Shown in pieces: positions 21,288 to 33,418 of a stretch of 64,000 bases of DNA. Below the pieces are notes generated by a model. That model ran no database searches and was not told where the DNA came from. It worked only from the letters and a program-made list of their open reading frames with translations. The stretch's first letter is position 1. Each line of letters starts with the position of its first letter. The DNA is from Spiroplasma sp. (GTDB lineage: Bacteria > Bacillota_I > Bacilli_A > Mycoplasmatales > VBWQ01). Position numbers and translations under genes: made by a program. The stretch is taken from assembly GCA_031119525.1 (NCBI GenBank), contig JAVHXO010000001.1, positions 62,001 to 126,000 on the forward strand. The letters are read 5' to 3'.

Positions 21288-21318
21288 ATAAAAACAGCAT
21301 TAGCTGTTTTTATTTTTG
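21288..21318. terminator. Bidirectional terminator
   Basis: Twelve-base stem AATAAAAACAGC / GCTGTTTTTATT with loop ATTA between two convergent genes; T runs on both strands. Confidence 0.85.
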
Positions 21319-21328
21319 ATTAATTTTT

Positions 21329-22144
21329 TTATGAAAGAACATATTTTTGGATTGCATCAGCAACGCCACCTTTTTTATTCGTGGTTGCAACATCGTAAGC
21401 AATTGCTTTTAATTCTGGTCGTGAATTACCCATGGCAACCCCATATTTAACTCACTCAAACATTTTATAATCATTCATACTATCACCACAAGCAAGAATT
21501 TCTTCAGGTTTAATACCCCACTTGTTAGCCAAAAATTGTAAGCCAGAAGCTTTATTAACTCCTAAAGGATTAATTTCAATTACAGCATGTGATGAAGTTG
21601 CCAATTCTAAATCTGGATATTTTTTAGTCAATTCTTTTAATATTAGTGGTTCTTGTTTTTTATTTTTACAAAATAATAAAACTTTATATAAAGAAACAAT
21701 TTGGTTATCAGTCACTTTCTTTACTTTTAATTTATTAAAATTTTCCAAAATAAATATTTTAAAAGAACAACTATTAATGTATGCTGTTTGATTATCTGCA
21801 CCATAAGCTCAAAATTTTAAGTTATGTTTTTTTGCAAAAGCAAATATATCTTTTACTTGACTTGGTGATAACGGTTTTTCAAATAAAATTTTTTCTTTAC
21901 CTTCAACCAAACTAATAACATTACCGCCATTGTAACAAATAATATGACCAGCTTTTTGTTCAACTAAAAGTTTTTTTGCATGTTTAATTGTTGAATTTGG
22001 TGCCCGACCAGTGGCAATCACAACTTTAATATCTGGTTTCTCTTGATATACTCGTTTAATCATTTCTAAATTCTTGCGATGGATCTTTCATTTTGTTTTT
22101 AATAAAGTACCATCCAAATCAAGTGCTATTAGTTTAATTGCCAT
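21329..22144 (-). CDS. Cof-type HAD-IIB family phosphatase (second copy)
   Basis: A 271-residue HAD hydrolase, related to but distinct from the one at 5470. Motif I ALDLDGTLLKT (Asp 9 and 11), motif II VVIATGRAPN, motif III Lys in PLGVNKASGLQ and motif IV ACGDSMNDYKM are intact. Substrate unknown. It forms a minus-strand group with trxA and glpX; 25 bases separate it from the trxA stop. AAGGAG precedes the ATG. Confidence 0.85.
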
Positions 22145-22169
22145 TAATAAACTCCTTAATTGTTATTAT

Positions 22170-22493
22170 TTATTTTTTTAGATTATTTAAATTATTTAAC
22201 AAAGTTGGTTTTGGAATAAACCCAAAGCTTTTAGTTGTTTCTTGATTATCTTTAAAATAAATTAAAGTTGGAATTGAACTAATTTTAAATTTATCTCTTA
22301 ATTCTTTACTATGATCAACATCAATTTTAATGAAAGTTACATCAGTTACTTCTTTTGACAAATTTTCTAAAATTGGTTCCAATGCCTTACATGGTGGGCA
22401 TCAATCAGCATAAAAATCAGCAATAACATATTTATTTTCTTTAAGAACTTTATTCAATTCATTAACATTATTAACTCTAATAATTTTACTCAT
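22170..22493 (-). CDS. trxA: Thioredoxin
   Basis: A 107-residue thioredoxin, standard length. The redox motif is WCPPCK (about residues 31-36), with Pro instead of the usual Gly after the first Cys, which may shift redox potential. The cis-Pro loop ISSIPTLIYFKDNQ and the buried Asp in VIADFYADW are present. It reduces protein disulfides in the cytoplasm with thioredoxin reductase. It lies between glpX and a HAD phosphatase gene on the same strand. Confidence 0.92.
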
Positions 22494-22537
22494 CTCTCTT
22501 CTTATTTCTCCTTAACTATCATTTCACAGATATTATT

Positions 22538-23596
22538 TTACACCATATCTGTGATTTCAGTTTCTTTTTGTTTATGATAATCCCTTTGATAGTTATCAAT
22601 CACAGTTTTAATTTCTGGTCGTAACTTTTTAATTTGGGCAATAGTATAAGTTACTTGCATATTTCTAAAAATACCATGTGATGAAAAAAAACTATTAAGT
22701 TTATAAACTCCATGTTGATATTTAATTGGTTTTAAACTACCACCAGCAGTTAAACCAGTAGCAATGAAACGTACTTCCTTATCATTAATTAAATCACTAC
22801 TTGTCAAATATTGCTGGTAGTGTAATTGATATTTAGCCAATTGTTGTTGCTCAAGTGTCATTCGAGTTTTAGTCTCAGGTTCATTTGGTCAAATATCTTG
22901 GTAAGGTAGTAATTTAGCATGCATATTGCCACAACTACTAATTGCTAAAGCTGCCATTAAAACACCTTCCGGTGCACCACCAATGCCATAAACAAAATCT
23001 GCTTCATGATTAACAACATCAATTGCTGCTAAAACATCACCATCACCAATCAAACGAACAATAACACCAGATTTTCTTAATAAATTAATTGCTGCTCCAT
23101 TTCTTGGTTTATCCAAAACAATCGCAACTAAATCACGATATGACTTTTTTTGTTGCATTTGTTTAATATTTCACTTTAAACCTTTTGCCAAATCAATAAC
23201 ATTAGCTAAATCTTGGTTAACAAATAATTTTTCCATATACATTTCAGGTAATGGCAAAATGGTATTAGGTTTAGCAGCAGCTAAACACGCAATACTACCA
23301 GCAACATTATATGCTGCAGGATAAGTACCTTCAACTGGGTCAACTGCTAAATCAAAAACATTGATTTTTTTGCTATCACTAATCCCTAGTTTTTGGCCAA
23401 CATATAACATCGGCGCTTGATCTAATTCCCCTTCACCAATAACTACTTTTGTAGCAATTGGCGCAGAATTCAACATTATTTGTAAAGCTTGCACTGCTGC
23501 TAAATCAACAGCATCTTTATCCTTACTACCAATGTATTTATAAGCAGCAATTGCGGCCATTTCCACTGCTCTTAATAAGTGCATATCTTTATTCAT
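22538..23596 (-). CDS. glpX: Fructose-1,6-bisphosphatase class II
   Basis: GlpX-type metal-dependent fructose-1,6-bisphosphatase, 352 residues; removes the 1-phosphate for gluconeogenesis or pentose supply. Metal-site motifs VVIGEGELDQAPMLYVG (about residues 56-72) and DLAVDPVEGT (about 82-91) are intact, as are the substrate loop IGDGDVLAAID and the Gly-rich GIGGAPEGVLMAA. The frame continues across two TGA (Trp) codons. Starts with MNKDMHLLRAVEMAA. Gluconeogenic enzymes are uncommon in mycoplasmas but found in Spiroplasma. Confidence 0.92.
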
Positions 23597-23696
23597 TATT
23601 TAATATTCCTTAAATTTATTGAATTTCGTTATTTGAATTCAATAATAATTATAAACTTTTTTTATGCAAAAATAAAGTTGATATTACCGCAACTTA

Positions 23697-24725
23697 TTAT
23701 TTTTCTCACTCTTCATTAAGAAAAGCATCTAAATCTGATAATTCTTGATTTTCTTGAGATAATTGATTTTTAATTATAGAGTCTAAATCATTAAGTCGTT
23801 CAAACATATCTAAATTCTCAATATTTAAATTTTGTTGATTTTCTGTTAAATCTGCAACTTGTTTTGTTTCTTTGACTGTTTCTTTGATATTTTCAGATTG
23901 GTTAAAAGTAATTTTATAATATAAATTTTTTAATTCATCAGCATCTAATGTTATGTTTTGTTCAAATTCATTTAAATTAAAAACTGGCTCTGCTTGATTA
24001 TTGGTAATTAATTTACTAGATTCACCTTGATCTTTTTTTAAAGCTAAAAATTCTTGCAATAAAGAAAAAACATAATCAGTTAAAGTATCAAGTTTACCAT
24101 TATGATGAAATAATTTTTGATTTAATATTATTTTTTGTTCTTGCAAATCATCAGTTTCATACTCTCTAATTTTGAATTTTTCATGATAAGTTTCAAGATT
24201 TTTTTTAAAATCAGAAATTTCTTGCATTTGAATTTGATATTTATTTTTAAAACCAGAAATTTTATCAGCCAACAAGGACCTTTGTTTTTCTGTTCCATCT
24301 TTGTCTAAAACCAAAAACATATCATCTAAAAATTCACTTCTTAATTTCAGTAATATTTCGTTATAGAATACACTATTTTTATCTAATTTTTTAGCAAAGG
24401 CATTAAGTAATGCTCTTTGTTGAGCAAAATCTAAATTTTCTTTAAAAAAAATTTTATTTTCAATGTTTTTATGTGAATCATTTTCAATGCCATTACTATA
24501 AAAATACCAATTATTATCATTTAAATTTAAAATTAACGGGTCTTGAAAAATATCTTTAATTGGATTGTTTGTTCCTCATCAAAACAAAAATTCATTTGGT
24601 TTATCCCTTAATAAGATTGATATTGTATTTTTTTTACTAAGATTCGAATTTTTGTAAAATTTAGAATCTACTTTTTTCATTCTTGCTTTTAATTTTTCAA
24701 TTTTTCCTTTATAAGAAGCCGGCAT
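23697..24725 (-). CDS. Hypothetical coiled-coil protein
   Basis: A 342-residue protein I do not recognise. The N-terminal 110 residues are basic and aromatic (for example NEFLFWWGTNNPIKDIF, where the two Trp come from TGA). Residues 130-230 are Lys/Glu-rich with heptad-like spacing, suggesting a coiled coil. The C-terminal 100 residues are very acidic and Gln/Asn-rich (ETKQVADLTENQQNL). No signal peptide or membrane helix. Start ATG at 24725 follows AAGGAAA and is much earlier than the internal ATG at 24320. It stands between glpX and an insertion sequence, so it may belong to the accessory region. Confidence 0.65.
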
Positions 24726-25021
24726 CTTTTTTTTCCTTTCTTAATTAAAACGATTGGTCTAGATACCTACTCACTGACTTTAAATGATTATATTATTTAT
24801 TAATTAAAAAAACAACTTAAATAAAAAAACTGATTGAAAGAATTTTTTGGTAGATTGTGTGGTAAAAAATATTATTCAGTTTGATTAACTGAATTTAACG
24901 AGCTTTAAATTCTTTTAAATTATAACATCACTTAAATTAAATGTCTAAATTTAACTAATATTTGCATAACAAAAAATATTACGATTGTAATTGGAAAATA
25001 AATCTTTAATTTTAATTATTT
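24726..25021. other. Non-coding region next to the insertion sequence
   Basis: I see no gene here. It holds a hairpin TTCAGTT / AACTGAA (24875-24893) which, read on the minus strand, is followed by a T-rich stretch and could terminate the transposase transcript. The insertion-sequence end must lie in this stretch, but I could not match an inverted repeat with the right side. Confidence 0.4.
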
Positions 25022-26380
25022 TTAACCTTTAGAAACATTCCGATACCATTTACCTCGAGCGCCCATTTTAGCTAGCGGCATTTCACCAGTAACAGCATAA
25101 TTAGTAAAAGTTTTTCTTCAGTAATTTTCTTTAAAATATTGCTGGTGCTCTTTTAACGTTGTAATAATACGTTCTTTTAATAAATCAATCATTGATATGC
25201 CATTAATCTTGGCCATATGAATTTCCAACATTTTAGCATACGTTTTCTTACTAAATGCTTTCGATCCATAACCTAATAATCATTTAACATGATGCGAAAT
25301 GGCATTTTCAACACTACAACCAAGATTACCGTGATAACTTTGGTTTTCAATGCCTTCTTGATTCCGTTGGAAGTAACCTTTTAAATCATTAAATCTTAAA
25401 ACTTTAATTGGATCTTTAAAAGGATTCTGATCTAAAATAGTCATGATTTTATGATAGTTACCTTGATTAAATAAAGTTTTTAATAATTGATAAGTTGGTT
25501 TTAAATTAGTAGCATTGGGACTATAAACATTTCTTATTTTTCTAATGGCATGAAATTTATCAAGCACATAAATACTACCTGGTCAGTATTTTTGACATTC
25601 TCTAATTCATGGTGCACCATCACCAGCAATAATTACTTTAGCTTGATCAACATTAAGATAAAAATCTTTAGCTAACGAGTAGACATCTTCCATAAATTCA
25701 GCAGTATTAATTTTAGAGTTTTGTTTCAATAAGAAAAAATAAATTCGTTTATTCAATAAAACTTTTTTAGTTTTGGTTGATTTTTTTCAATCATAGCCAG
25801 TATGAAACAAAACAACCCGAATCCGGTATTTCTTTTTCTGTTTCTTTTCTCTAAAGGTTAGAAAAGTATCATCAACATTAATATATAAGCATCTATCAAT
25901 TGCAACTCTTTTTGTTTTGTCTAGCATCGATGTTGTAAATGAACTAATTTTAGCACGATCAATAATATTAGAAATTGTCCGACAATGAAAATTAACATTA
26001 GGAAAACAATCTAAAATATCCTGGTAACGTTTACCTTCAGCAATCAAGGATAAAATTTTAACTTGCAAATGATTAGTGATTCTTTGATACTTTTCGACCC
26101 CTAAAGCTAAATCAGAAAGATAAACATATTTGTATCGATCTTTATCTCAGTGTCGATAACGATGTCTTGAATAAGTTAGACTGCCAAAAATTGTAATGAT
26201 TGTTCTTTTTCTTGTTCCATGGGGAATATAACCTTGATTTTTTCTTCATTTTGAATGAAAAATTTCTCAATCTTTAGCTTCATATTCTGCCTTTAATTCT
26301 GCTAAAGCTTTAGTGAAAACATCCTTTGATTTTTGTTCAAAAAAAGTAAATTGATTATCAATGTTATATTCTTGTTCCAT
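25022..26380 (-). CDS. ISLre2 family (UPF0236) transposase
   Basis: A 452-residue, apparently intact transposase. Recognisable features are the N-terminal helical part ending in a Cys-free zinc-finger-like region (IFGSLTYSRHRYRHWDKDRY), the acidic catalytic positions YINVDDTFLTF and AKVIIAGDGAPWIRECQKYW, LDKFHAIRKI, and the C-terminal NQSYHGNLGCSVENAISHH. These belong to the UPF0236/ISLre2 group that has multiplied in some Spiroplasma genomes. TGA codes for Trp at several sites. Terminal inverted repeats and target duplication could not be defined by eye. Confidence 0.85.
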
Positions 26381-26480
26381 ATATTAATTCCTTCTTTTTC
26401 TATACCTAATAAGAATTTATTAATATAATTTTAATTATGAAACTTAAAAATCATTCATTTTTTCTAAAAATTAATAGATT

Positions 26481-28478
26481 TTATTTAAAAAAATCAAAAA
26501 AAGTTTTTGAATCACATAATATTATTTCAATATCTGTTCGTATTAGTTCTTCTAAATAATCAGGAATTTCTTTGATAAATCTCTCTTTTTCTTTATTTCC
26601 ATAAAATGTTATAACAAGTCTTTTTAAATTTTTATTGTTTTTTACTGATTTATATATTCAATAGTCCTTAAAAAAATTATTTCCAACCACAACTAAAGTT
26701 TCTGATTGATCATTCTTATAATTATTTACTCAAATTCCAAGTGTGCTAAATCCGTTTTTAATTTGAAAATTTAAAAAATTATCTTTATCAATAGGAGAAG
26801 ATAATATAATAGATGATTTTGCTAAACCATGTTTATTCAAATAAGTCTGAAAGTTTTTATTAACTTTGAAAGGTTCAATATATTCTTCAATATAATTTTC
26901 TCTAGACTTTCATAAATTAAATGATCCATGAAGATGATTAACTTTTTGATTCATTATAAAATCAATAAAACCATCATAATTAGTAGAATATATATTACCT
27001 TTAAATATTTTATTCATTTTTTCTTCATTAAGTGGTTTTATAAAATCCTTATTTCATGACTTTCCTTCGTTTCAAACCGCTTCTAAATAACATGAACGAA
27101 AAATAAAATGAAAATCATTGAATATATCATTTATTTCTTTTCTTTTAAAAAGATCATTTACTAAAGCTAAATCTTCATAATATACATTATCATTTCAATT
27201 TATTTTTAATAAATGTCAAATCCACCTTTCATGTATAAAAACTGTTTTATTATATTTATTTGAAAAATAATTAAAAACCCTATTTTTATTAAAATCTTTA
27301 CTTTCTTTTGTATTAATTTTCAAAACAGAATTAGAACTAAAATCATTTTTTAAATAAATATTGATTATTTCAATTGCTGTTTCTTTTAATAACTCAATAT
27401 GTTTTTTAATATCAGAAGGCTTTAGATTAAAATAATATTCTTCAATTGAAGCAACATTTTTTTCTTTTATTAAAGAAATCTCATTTTTTGTAATTTTGCC
27501 TAATTTTAAAAAATCATCTAATTCTTTTAATACAAAAGCAATTGATTTAGTTTTGCCTTGGTTGTAAAATAATTGATAAAATTTTGAATAATTTTTTATA
27601 GCTTTTCCAAAAATTATTTCTGGAAACAATCATTTTTCAGTTTGAATTTCAACTGAAAATCCGTTGCCAACGAGTAAACTGGTTTTTTCAGGAACAATAT
27701 TAATATTTTTAAAATCACTTATCTTAATACTCTTTGCTAAAAACTTATTTTTTTCTTCAAAAGCTTCAAAAATTCAACTATCTCATTTATTTCTACTATA
27801 TTCTCTAAAATCTGCAAAAGTAAAAGGAAAAACAGTTTTATCTTTAAAGAAAATATTTTCTAAACCAAAAAAATGAGCTCCTGTTCCTTGAAAAATATAT
27901 TCTAAAGCATTTTTAAATTCTTCATTCATCTGTGATAATGCATAAATATTATCTTTTACATTACTGATTTCTTTTAATATAAAATTAATTTTTTTAGCTG
28001 ACTCTAATTCTGAATTTAAAGAAAAAGATTGCAGTATTTCAATAGGACAATAATGATATACTGTAAATCAAAATAATTTAATAACTAAATCTTCTTCTGA
28101 ATTTAATGTTAAAATCTTATCCAATAATTTAATATCTTTCTCAGTTCATGATGCGTAATCAGGAAATTCAATATTAAAAGGAATATTTTTGTTTTTTAAA
28201 AACAACTCTAGTAATTTAAAATCTTTAGTATTATGTAATAAACTAAATGAATCAAAAAGCATACATGGTCTAATATGTTTTTTATTCTTTTCAAAAAACT
28301 CAATAAATAAACTACCTAATTTTAAAAAATCATAATTAAAAAAAATATATAGATCAATAACTCACTTATAAAAAACATTATGCATTCGTCTTAAATGATA
28401 ATTTTCATTAAGTCTATCATTTATAACAGAACTAAGACTACTATAATCTTCTGTAATTTTTTGTCATTTATTTTCCAT
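26481..28478 (-). CDS. SIR2/AbiH-like protein, candidate antiphage effector
   Basis: A 665-residue protein. Two motif blocks typical of bacterial SIR2-like (AbiH/DUF4917-type) defence proteins are visible: a nucleotide-binding loop SLLVGNGFSV (residues 267-276) and, much later, YSTNYDGFIDF (STNYD 498-502) followed by NHLHGSF (HLHG 515-518). In related proteins these form an NAD-binding fold used for NADase-type abortive infection. Residues 1-260 are a helical, aromatic-rich region of unknown role, possibly the sensor. The ATG at 28478 lies inside the last codons of the upstream DUF4238 gene (11-base overlap), so the two are translationally coupled. Enzymatic activity is inferred. Confidence 0.7.
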
Positions 28479-29727
28479 TTTTGCCTCTATCTTCAATTCT
28501 ATAAATATCATGCAATTTAATTGTTTCAATTGCTTTTAATAAATCTTTACCTTTTGAGTACGCAACATATTTATATGTTTGAGAATGTAACATTCCATTA
28601 ATTAAATGTACTTGTTCTTTAGTTGTCAATTCATATATAGGGTAATAGTATAAATCTTTATTAGAATAGTATTTAGGAATTAACTCTTGTTCTAATAAAC
28701 GAATATTCTTTTTATTTTCTTTTATTTTTGAATTTTCATTAATTATTTTTTCTAATTCAAATAAACATTCTTTTTTTCTATGTAATTCTGTTTTATGATT
28801 TACTACAAAAAGACCTAGAAATTTTTCATCTCAAAAACTACCTTTAGCAAACATGCTAGGCTGTGATTTATCTATATAATCTAACCTCAAAAAAGCAATA
28901 ATATATCGTGGGGTAATTGGCATAACTTGTAAAATTGTTAAGCCCAACAATTTACTATAAGATGTACCAAAAAATTGAACATTTCTGTTATCTGTTAATA
29001 AAAAATTATAATCAATATCATCACGTATTTTAATAATTTTTAAACATGAATTTACATATACAGAAATAGAATTATTTAATATTTGATTAGATGAAAATTG
29101 ACTAAATTCAAGTAGATTTTGATTGACTAAAAATTCTTCTTCAATTAGGGGCTTTGAGTGAGATTTTTCTAGTAATTCTGATATTTCTTGCATTTGTTCT
29201 TGTCATTTATTTTCTAATTTTTTAGGCAAAAATCCAACATTAAACTTTATATAACTAAAAACATCAAAAACTAAATAATGTAAGTTTTGTAAAAATTCTT
29301 GATCAACTTCCTCTTTAGATTTATCTTTATAAAAATTATTGTATAGAAAATCACCTTGTAAATTGTAAGCTCTTTGAGGATTAACTCATGTACGATAAGT
29401 TTCTATTAATCAATATAACTTTATTATTTTTAATTCTAATCGATTTATTATTATTTTATCTTTTTGTTCTATTATTTTTTCTTTGATAATAATACCAAAA
29501 GTACGTTCAATTTTTGATAAACCATTTTCAATTTCATTAATTTCAAATAATTTTTCATTTTCATATAAACAATCACGATAAAAAATATCACTTTTAGAAT
29601 CCTTTAAATTTCCTATATTAAAGCTTTTAGTATGACTATCATAAAATTTATATTCACTTTTATTATTAGTTCATTTTTTAATAATAAATTGTGGAATTCA
29701 ATGTTGTTTTTTAGTACCATTTCCCAT
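28468..29727 (-). CDS. DUF4238 domain protein
   Basis: A 419-residue protein whose start, TKKQHWIPQFIIKKWTN (residues 5-21), is the H-x-(I/V)-P-Q-F motif of DUF4238 proteins. The later segment YNFLLTDNRNVQFF matches the family's TSDNP-like motif. Function of the family is unknown; such genes are often seen in mobile and defence regions. It overlaps the SIR2-like gene by 11 bases, so both products are probably made together. It lies behind a strong terminator and so has its own promoter near 29735-29760. Confidence 0.75.
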
Positions 29728-29773
29728 AATTAAACCTCGATAAAAATATACTAACATAATTTAAAAACAAAAA

Positions 29774-29809
29774 AATCCCTAGCTAGTCATTTTTGACTAG
29801 CTAGGGATT
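29774..29809 (-). terminator. Very strong terminator between the HEPN-like and DUF4238 genes
   Basis: Perfect 16-base stem AATCCCTAGCTAGTCA / TGACTAGCTAGGGATT with a 4-base loop and a 7-base T run on the minus strand. It starts 5 bases after the stop of the gene at 29814. Confidence 0.9.
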
Positions 29810-29813
29810 AAAT

Positions 29814-30665
29814 TTATAATAAATTATTAAGTTCAAAAATTAAATAAAAGTTAAATCCTATTAATAATTCTATACTAGTAATTAATCGTGAATGTGTTTC
29901 TTTACTATTAATATAAACAAATGTTGGAATAGCATGCTCTAAGTCATTTCTCATATCAATTATACTTCTTCATAAAGGATTTAAATCAAGATTAAGAAAA
30001 AAAGGATTTTTTTTATTTTCTCAAACAATTTCATTATTTTTTTCTGAATAACTTTTAAAAATAATTAAATTATTCTTGTTAGTTTTTAATTTTATAAATT
30101 TACTAAAAAACATTTCTAAGTATGCATCAGCATAAATTTTTTCTAAAGTTATATTTTTTATGTTTTCTGCAGATTTTAGATCACAAAATTCCAATACTAT
30201 TCTGTCAAGAATTGAGTACAATTCTTTAAAAAATAATTTATTAATTATAGAATTATCAGATTTTGTTGCATCAATAATTTTAATAATATCCAATAAATCT
30301 TGCAAACTTCTTCATTGTCTTTTAAAAATATTATTACATATAAAAGAAGGAGAAACAGTTTTAATTTTTGAAATAAAAGAAATGAGAGAATCTTTATATC
30401 TTTTGCAATTAATGTCAAAATTATTGGGTTTTGGTGTATACTTTGCTAATTTATCAAAATCTAGATCTAAATTTAATGTTTTTTTGGCGTCATTAAAGTT
30501 AATTTTATTTTTATAAAAATTATTTCTGTAATATTTTGTTAATTTTTTTTCTTGTTCAAAAAAATTTATAAAATAAGAATTTGTATTTTGTTTACCAGAT
30601 TCCAATAATTCATTAAATGAAGTTAAAAAATTATCAAATTTTTTATTTATTGTTTCATTACTCAT
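29814..30665 (-). CDS. Hypothetical protein with HEPN-like RNDLEH motif
   Basis: A 283-residue, largely helical protein without signal peptide. Near the C-terminus it carries SIIDMRNDLEHAIPTF, in which R239-N-D-L-E-H244 fits the R-(N)-X3-H (RX4-6H) signature of HEPN ribonucleases. The rest (for example KKTLNLDLDFDKLAKYTPK) is not recognised. It lies between the VirB4 gene and the DUF4238/SIR2-like pair, all on the minus strand, and could be an RNase effector or partner of that cassette. The HEPN call rests on one motif in a helical context and is tentative. Confidence 0.55.
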
Positions 30666-30724
30666 AAATAAAACCCCTACTTAATAAATTTATAAACTAA
30701 GATTACCATAAATCTATAGTAAAT

Positions 30725-33368
30725 TTAATAATTACCAAAAGCTGTAAATTCACTGTCTAAAATATTAATATTTAAGCAGTAACGTTCATAAGAATGAACA
30801 ATCATTAAAGTATCACCTTTCCCTGCTCGTTGAATGAAATCAGTCTCTTCCGGTGATAAACCACCATAAGAATGATAGAGTAACTTAACGTCATTTAAGT
30901 CACTTGGTGCTATAATTAAAAATAAAAGTGTATTGTGTATTATTGATCATTGCTGTCGTTTTCTTTTTAATTTCTTCACTACCTGTGAAGTCATTAATAT
31001 TTTGTGTCGTAATAATAATTGCCCCGTGATATTTACGAATTCGTTTCACCATTTGATACATGAAATTTAACGCAACCGGATTATCTTTATCAATTGCTAA
31101 ATGCGCTTCATCAATCACAACAACAATCTCATTATTAGTTTTAAAGCGATTACGTTTTACTTCAGCTTTAATTACCGCTAACACTAAATATAATTGGGCA
31201 GCAGTAATCTTAGGAATATCTTGATCAAATAATGTTCAAACATCATAAACAACAAAATGATTTTTAAAGTTTAATGTCGTATGACCATTTCATAACTTAC
31301 TATATTGGCCATCATGGCAAAAATCATACTGAATAATATCAAGAATTTCACTTAAAGTTTTTGATGGTTTAGTTTGATAACTTTGCTTAATTGTTTGGTA
31401 TAAATCTTGAAAAGTAGGAAATTGATTAGTTGTTAATTCACTAATATTAGTATCATTAGCAATGTTAAATTGCGTATATGTTTTTTGAATTTCATTAATT
31501 AAGACACGTAATTCTTTTTCTTTTAAATCATGATACAACGTTTTAAATCATTGGGTTAATAATCTTAAATGATTAGAAACAGGTGCTTCATTAGCTTCAT
31601 CAAAATTTTCAGAAGCTGCTTCATCTGCTTCGCGAAAATTATTATCTAAAACTTGTAACGGATTAATTCGACCAATTGTGGCATTACCAGTATCAATTCA
31701 TTGGCCTTGATAATAGTTACATAAATTACGATATTCACGTTCCGGATCAATGACAATTACTGTGCGGTTAATATTCAAATGAAAAGCAATGGCTTTTTTT
31801 GTTAGGGTCGATTTACCAGAACCACTAGTACCAATAATAATTTGATTATGATTCTTACGTTTATCGTTGATTAAAAATTGATCAAAAAACATCGCATCAT
31901 TAGTTGTATTATCACCAAGATACAATCCTTTTTTATCTGTTAGACCACCATTTAGTAACGGAAAAGAACTAGCTAGCGTTCAACAAGGCATCTCACGACC
32001 ATTTTTAAAGATTAATGGATCATTAGGCTTTGGTAATATGGCACTAAAACCTAATAATTGCCGATAAGCTAAAGGATTTTCGGTCATATCTAATTCTTTT
32101 AAAGCATTTTTTAAGCGGGCACGTGATTCATTTAACGTATTTAAGTCAGTACCATAACTTAAGAACAATAAATTAACGTTCTTGACAACTTCATTACCCC
32201 CAGCAATATTATCACTTAAAGCTTCATAAGCATTAATTTGGTACTCTACTTCTTTATTTGTCATATTTGATTTCGTGCGATAGTGTTTTACTTTACTATT
32301 ATTAATTGCTTTATCTAAAGCTTTTTTAATTGTTTTATGAGTTAAGGGATAAATATTTCAAATTATTGTTTGCTCATTGCTTGCTAAATAAGCCCCTCAG
32401 CCACTGCGTGGCTCGAAAGGATAGTCGTGAATACTATCAATCCCATAATAAAGTTTATCGGCAATTAAGTGGTCTTTTGCGATGGCAAATTGTTTAAAAG
32501 ATAATAATGTTTCTAAATGGTTTTTATGACGGTTAAATTGTGCTGTAGTAATTGGTTTAGTATAAGGATTATAAATTGAATTAATGACGTTAGCTAATTG
32601 ATAATTAGTTAATTGATCACAACCAAAACCATTATGTTGTAATTTATTAGTTACTTGCTGGCAATAATTTTCAATTTCCGTAATTGAAGTACCATAAACA
32701 AAGAAAAAGAATGCTTTTCTTGTTTTAACAATGCTATCACTATTGATTGCTTGGGATTGTAAATGATTAATTTGTGCTTGTAATTGTTGGTAACATGGGC
32801 TATCACTTTGATATTGTTTTAATTGTTCTTGGTAGTAACTAATTGTTTCACTAAAGTTAATTGGTAAATCAATTTTCATCATCGTGATCGGAAAATCACA
32901 ATATTTAAAAGTATCTTGTAAGTCCTGGATTTTTAATACTTGTGTTTCAGGATTTAATAAACTTAAATTAAAACCTTTAATTTCAAAACCAGCAACATAA
33001 TAAGCATAATCGCCTAGTAACTGGGTTTTAAGAAAATGTTCTTTAACAGCACAATCATAAGGTACTAATAAGCTAGTATCATCTTTAGTTTTTGCTTGAT
33101 ATTTCTTTGGAGCAACTAAATATTTAACTCATAATAAAATTACTTCTCATCCACGTAAATGACCCATCATTGGTAAAATTAATGGCGTTACAAGAAATGA
33201 TCCAAAAATAAAGATTGGAATTCTAATATATCATTGTAAAGGTAAGGTTAAGAAAATAGCAGCAGCGAGAATGATTCAAGCTACTGCTAAGATAAATTCA
33301 ATAATTGATATGCCGCGAAAGAACTCTAAACGAGTTCTTCTGATGGCTTTTGGGATTAAGTTTTGCAT
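30725..33368 (-). CDS. VirB4-like conjugation ATPase with a frameshift near the C-terminus
   Basis: Energy-providing ATPase of a type IV secretion channel (Mbov_0397/TraE-like). Two N-terminal helices (residues 20-65), then the VirB4 fold: Walker A GTSGSGKST (513-521), VIDPEREY, Walker B VVVIDEAH (749-756) and the motif RKYHGAIIITTQNINDF. In the frame that starts at 33368 the protein ends at 30885 (827 residues). The expected C-terminus (APSDLNDVKLLYHSYGGLS ... HSYERYCLNI) continues in another frame to 30725. Removing one T from a TTTT run near 30926 restores a single frame, giving about 880 residues. Either sequencing error or a real truncation. Confidence 0.85.
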
Positions 33369-33388
33369 CGCAAAAACTCCTTTCTAAA

Positions 33389-33418
33389 ATAAAAAAGTAG
33401 TTTTAAAAAAACTACTTA
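33389..33418 (-). terminator. Hairpin terminator directly before the virB4 gene
   Basis: Minus-strand stem AAGTAGTTTT / AAAACTACTT with a T-rich tail, overlapping the stop of the small gene at 33416 and ending about 20 bases before the virB4 start. One of several such hairpins in this element. Confidence 0.75.

Noticed and set aside
24726-26460. Terminal inverted repeats of the ISLre2-type element
   Set aside because: Comparing both flanks by eye gave only short AT-rich matches expected by chance.
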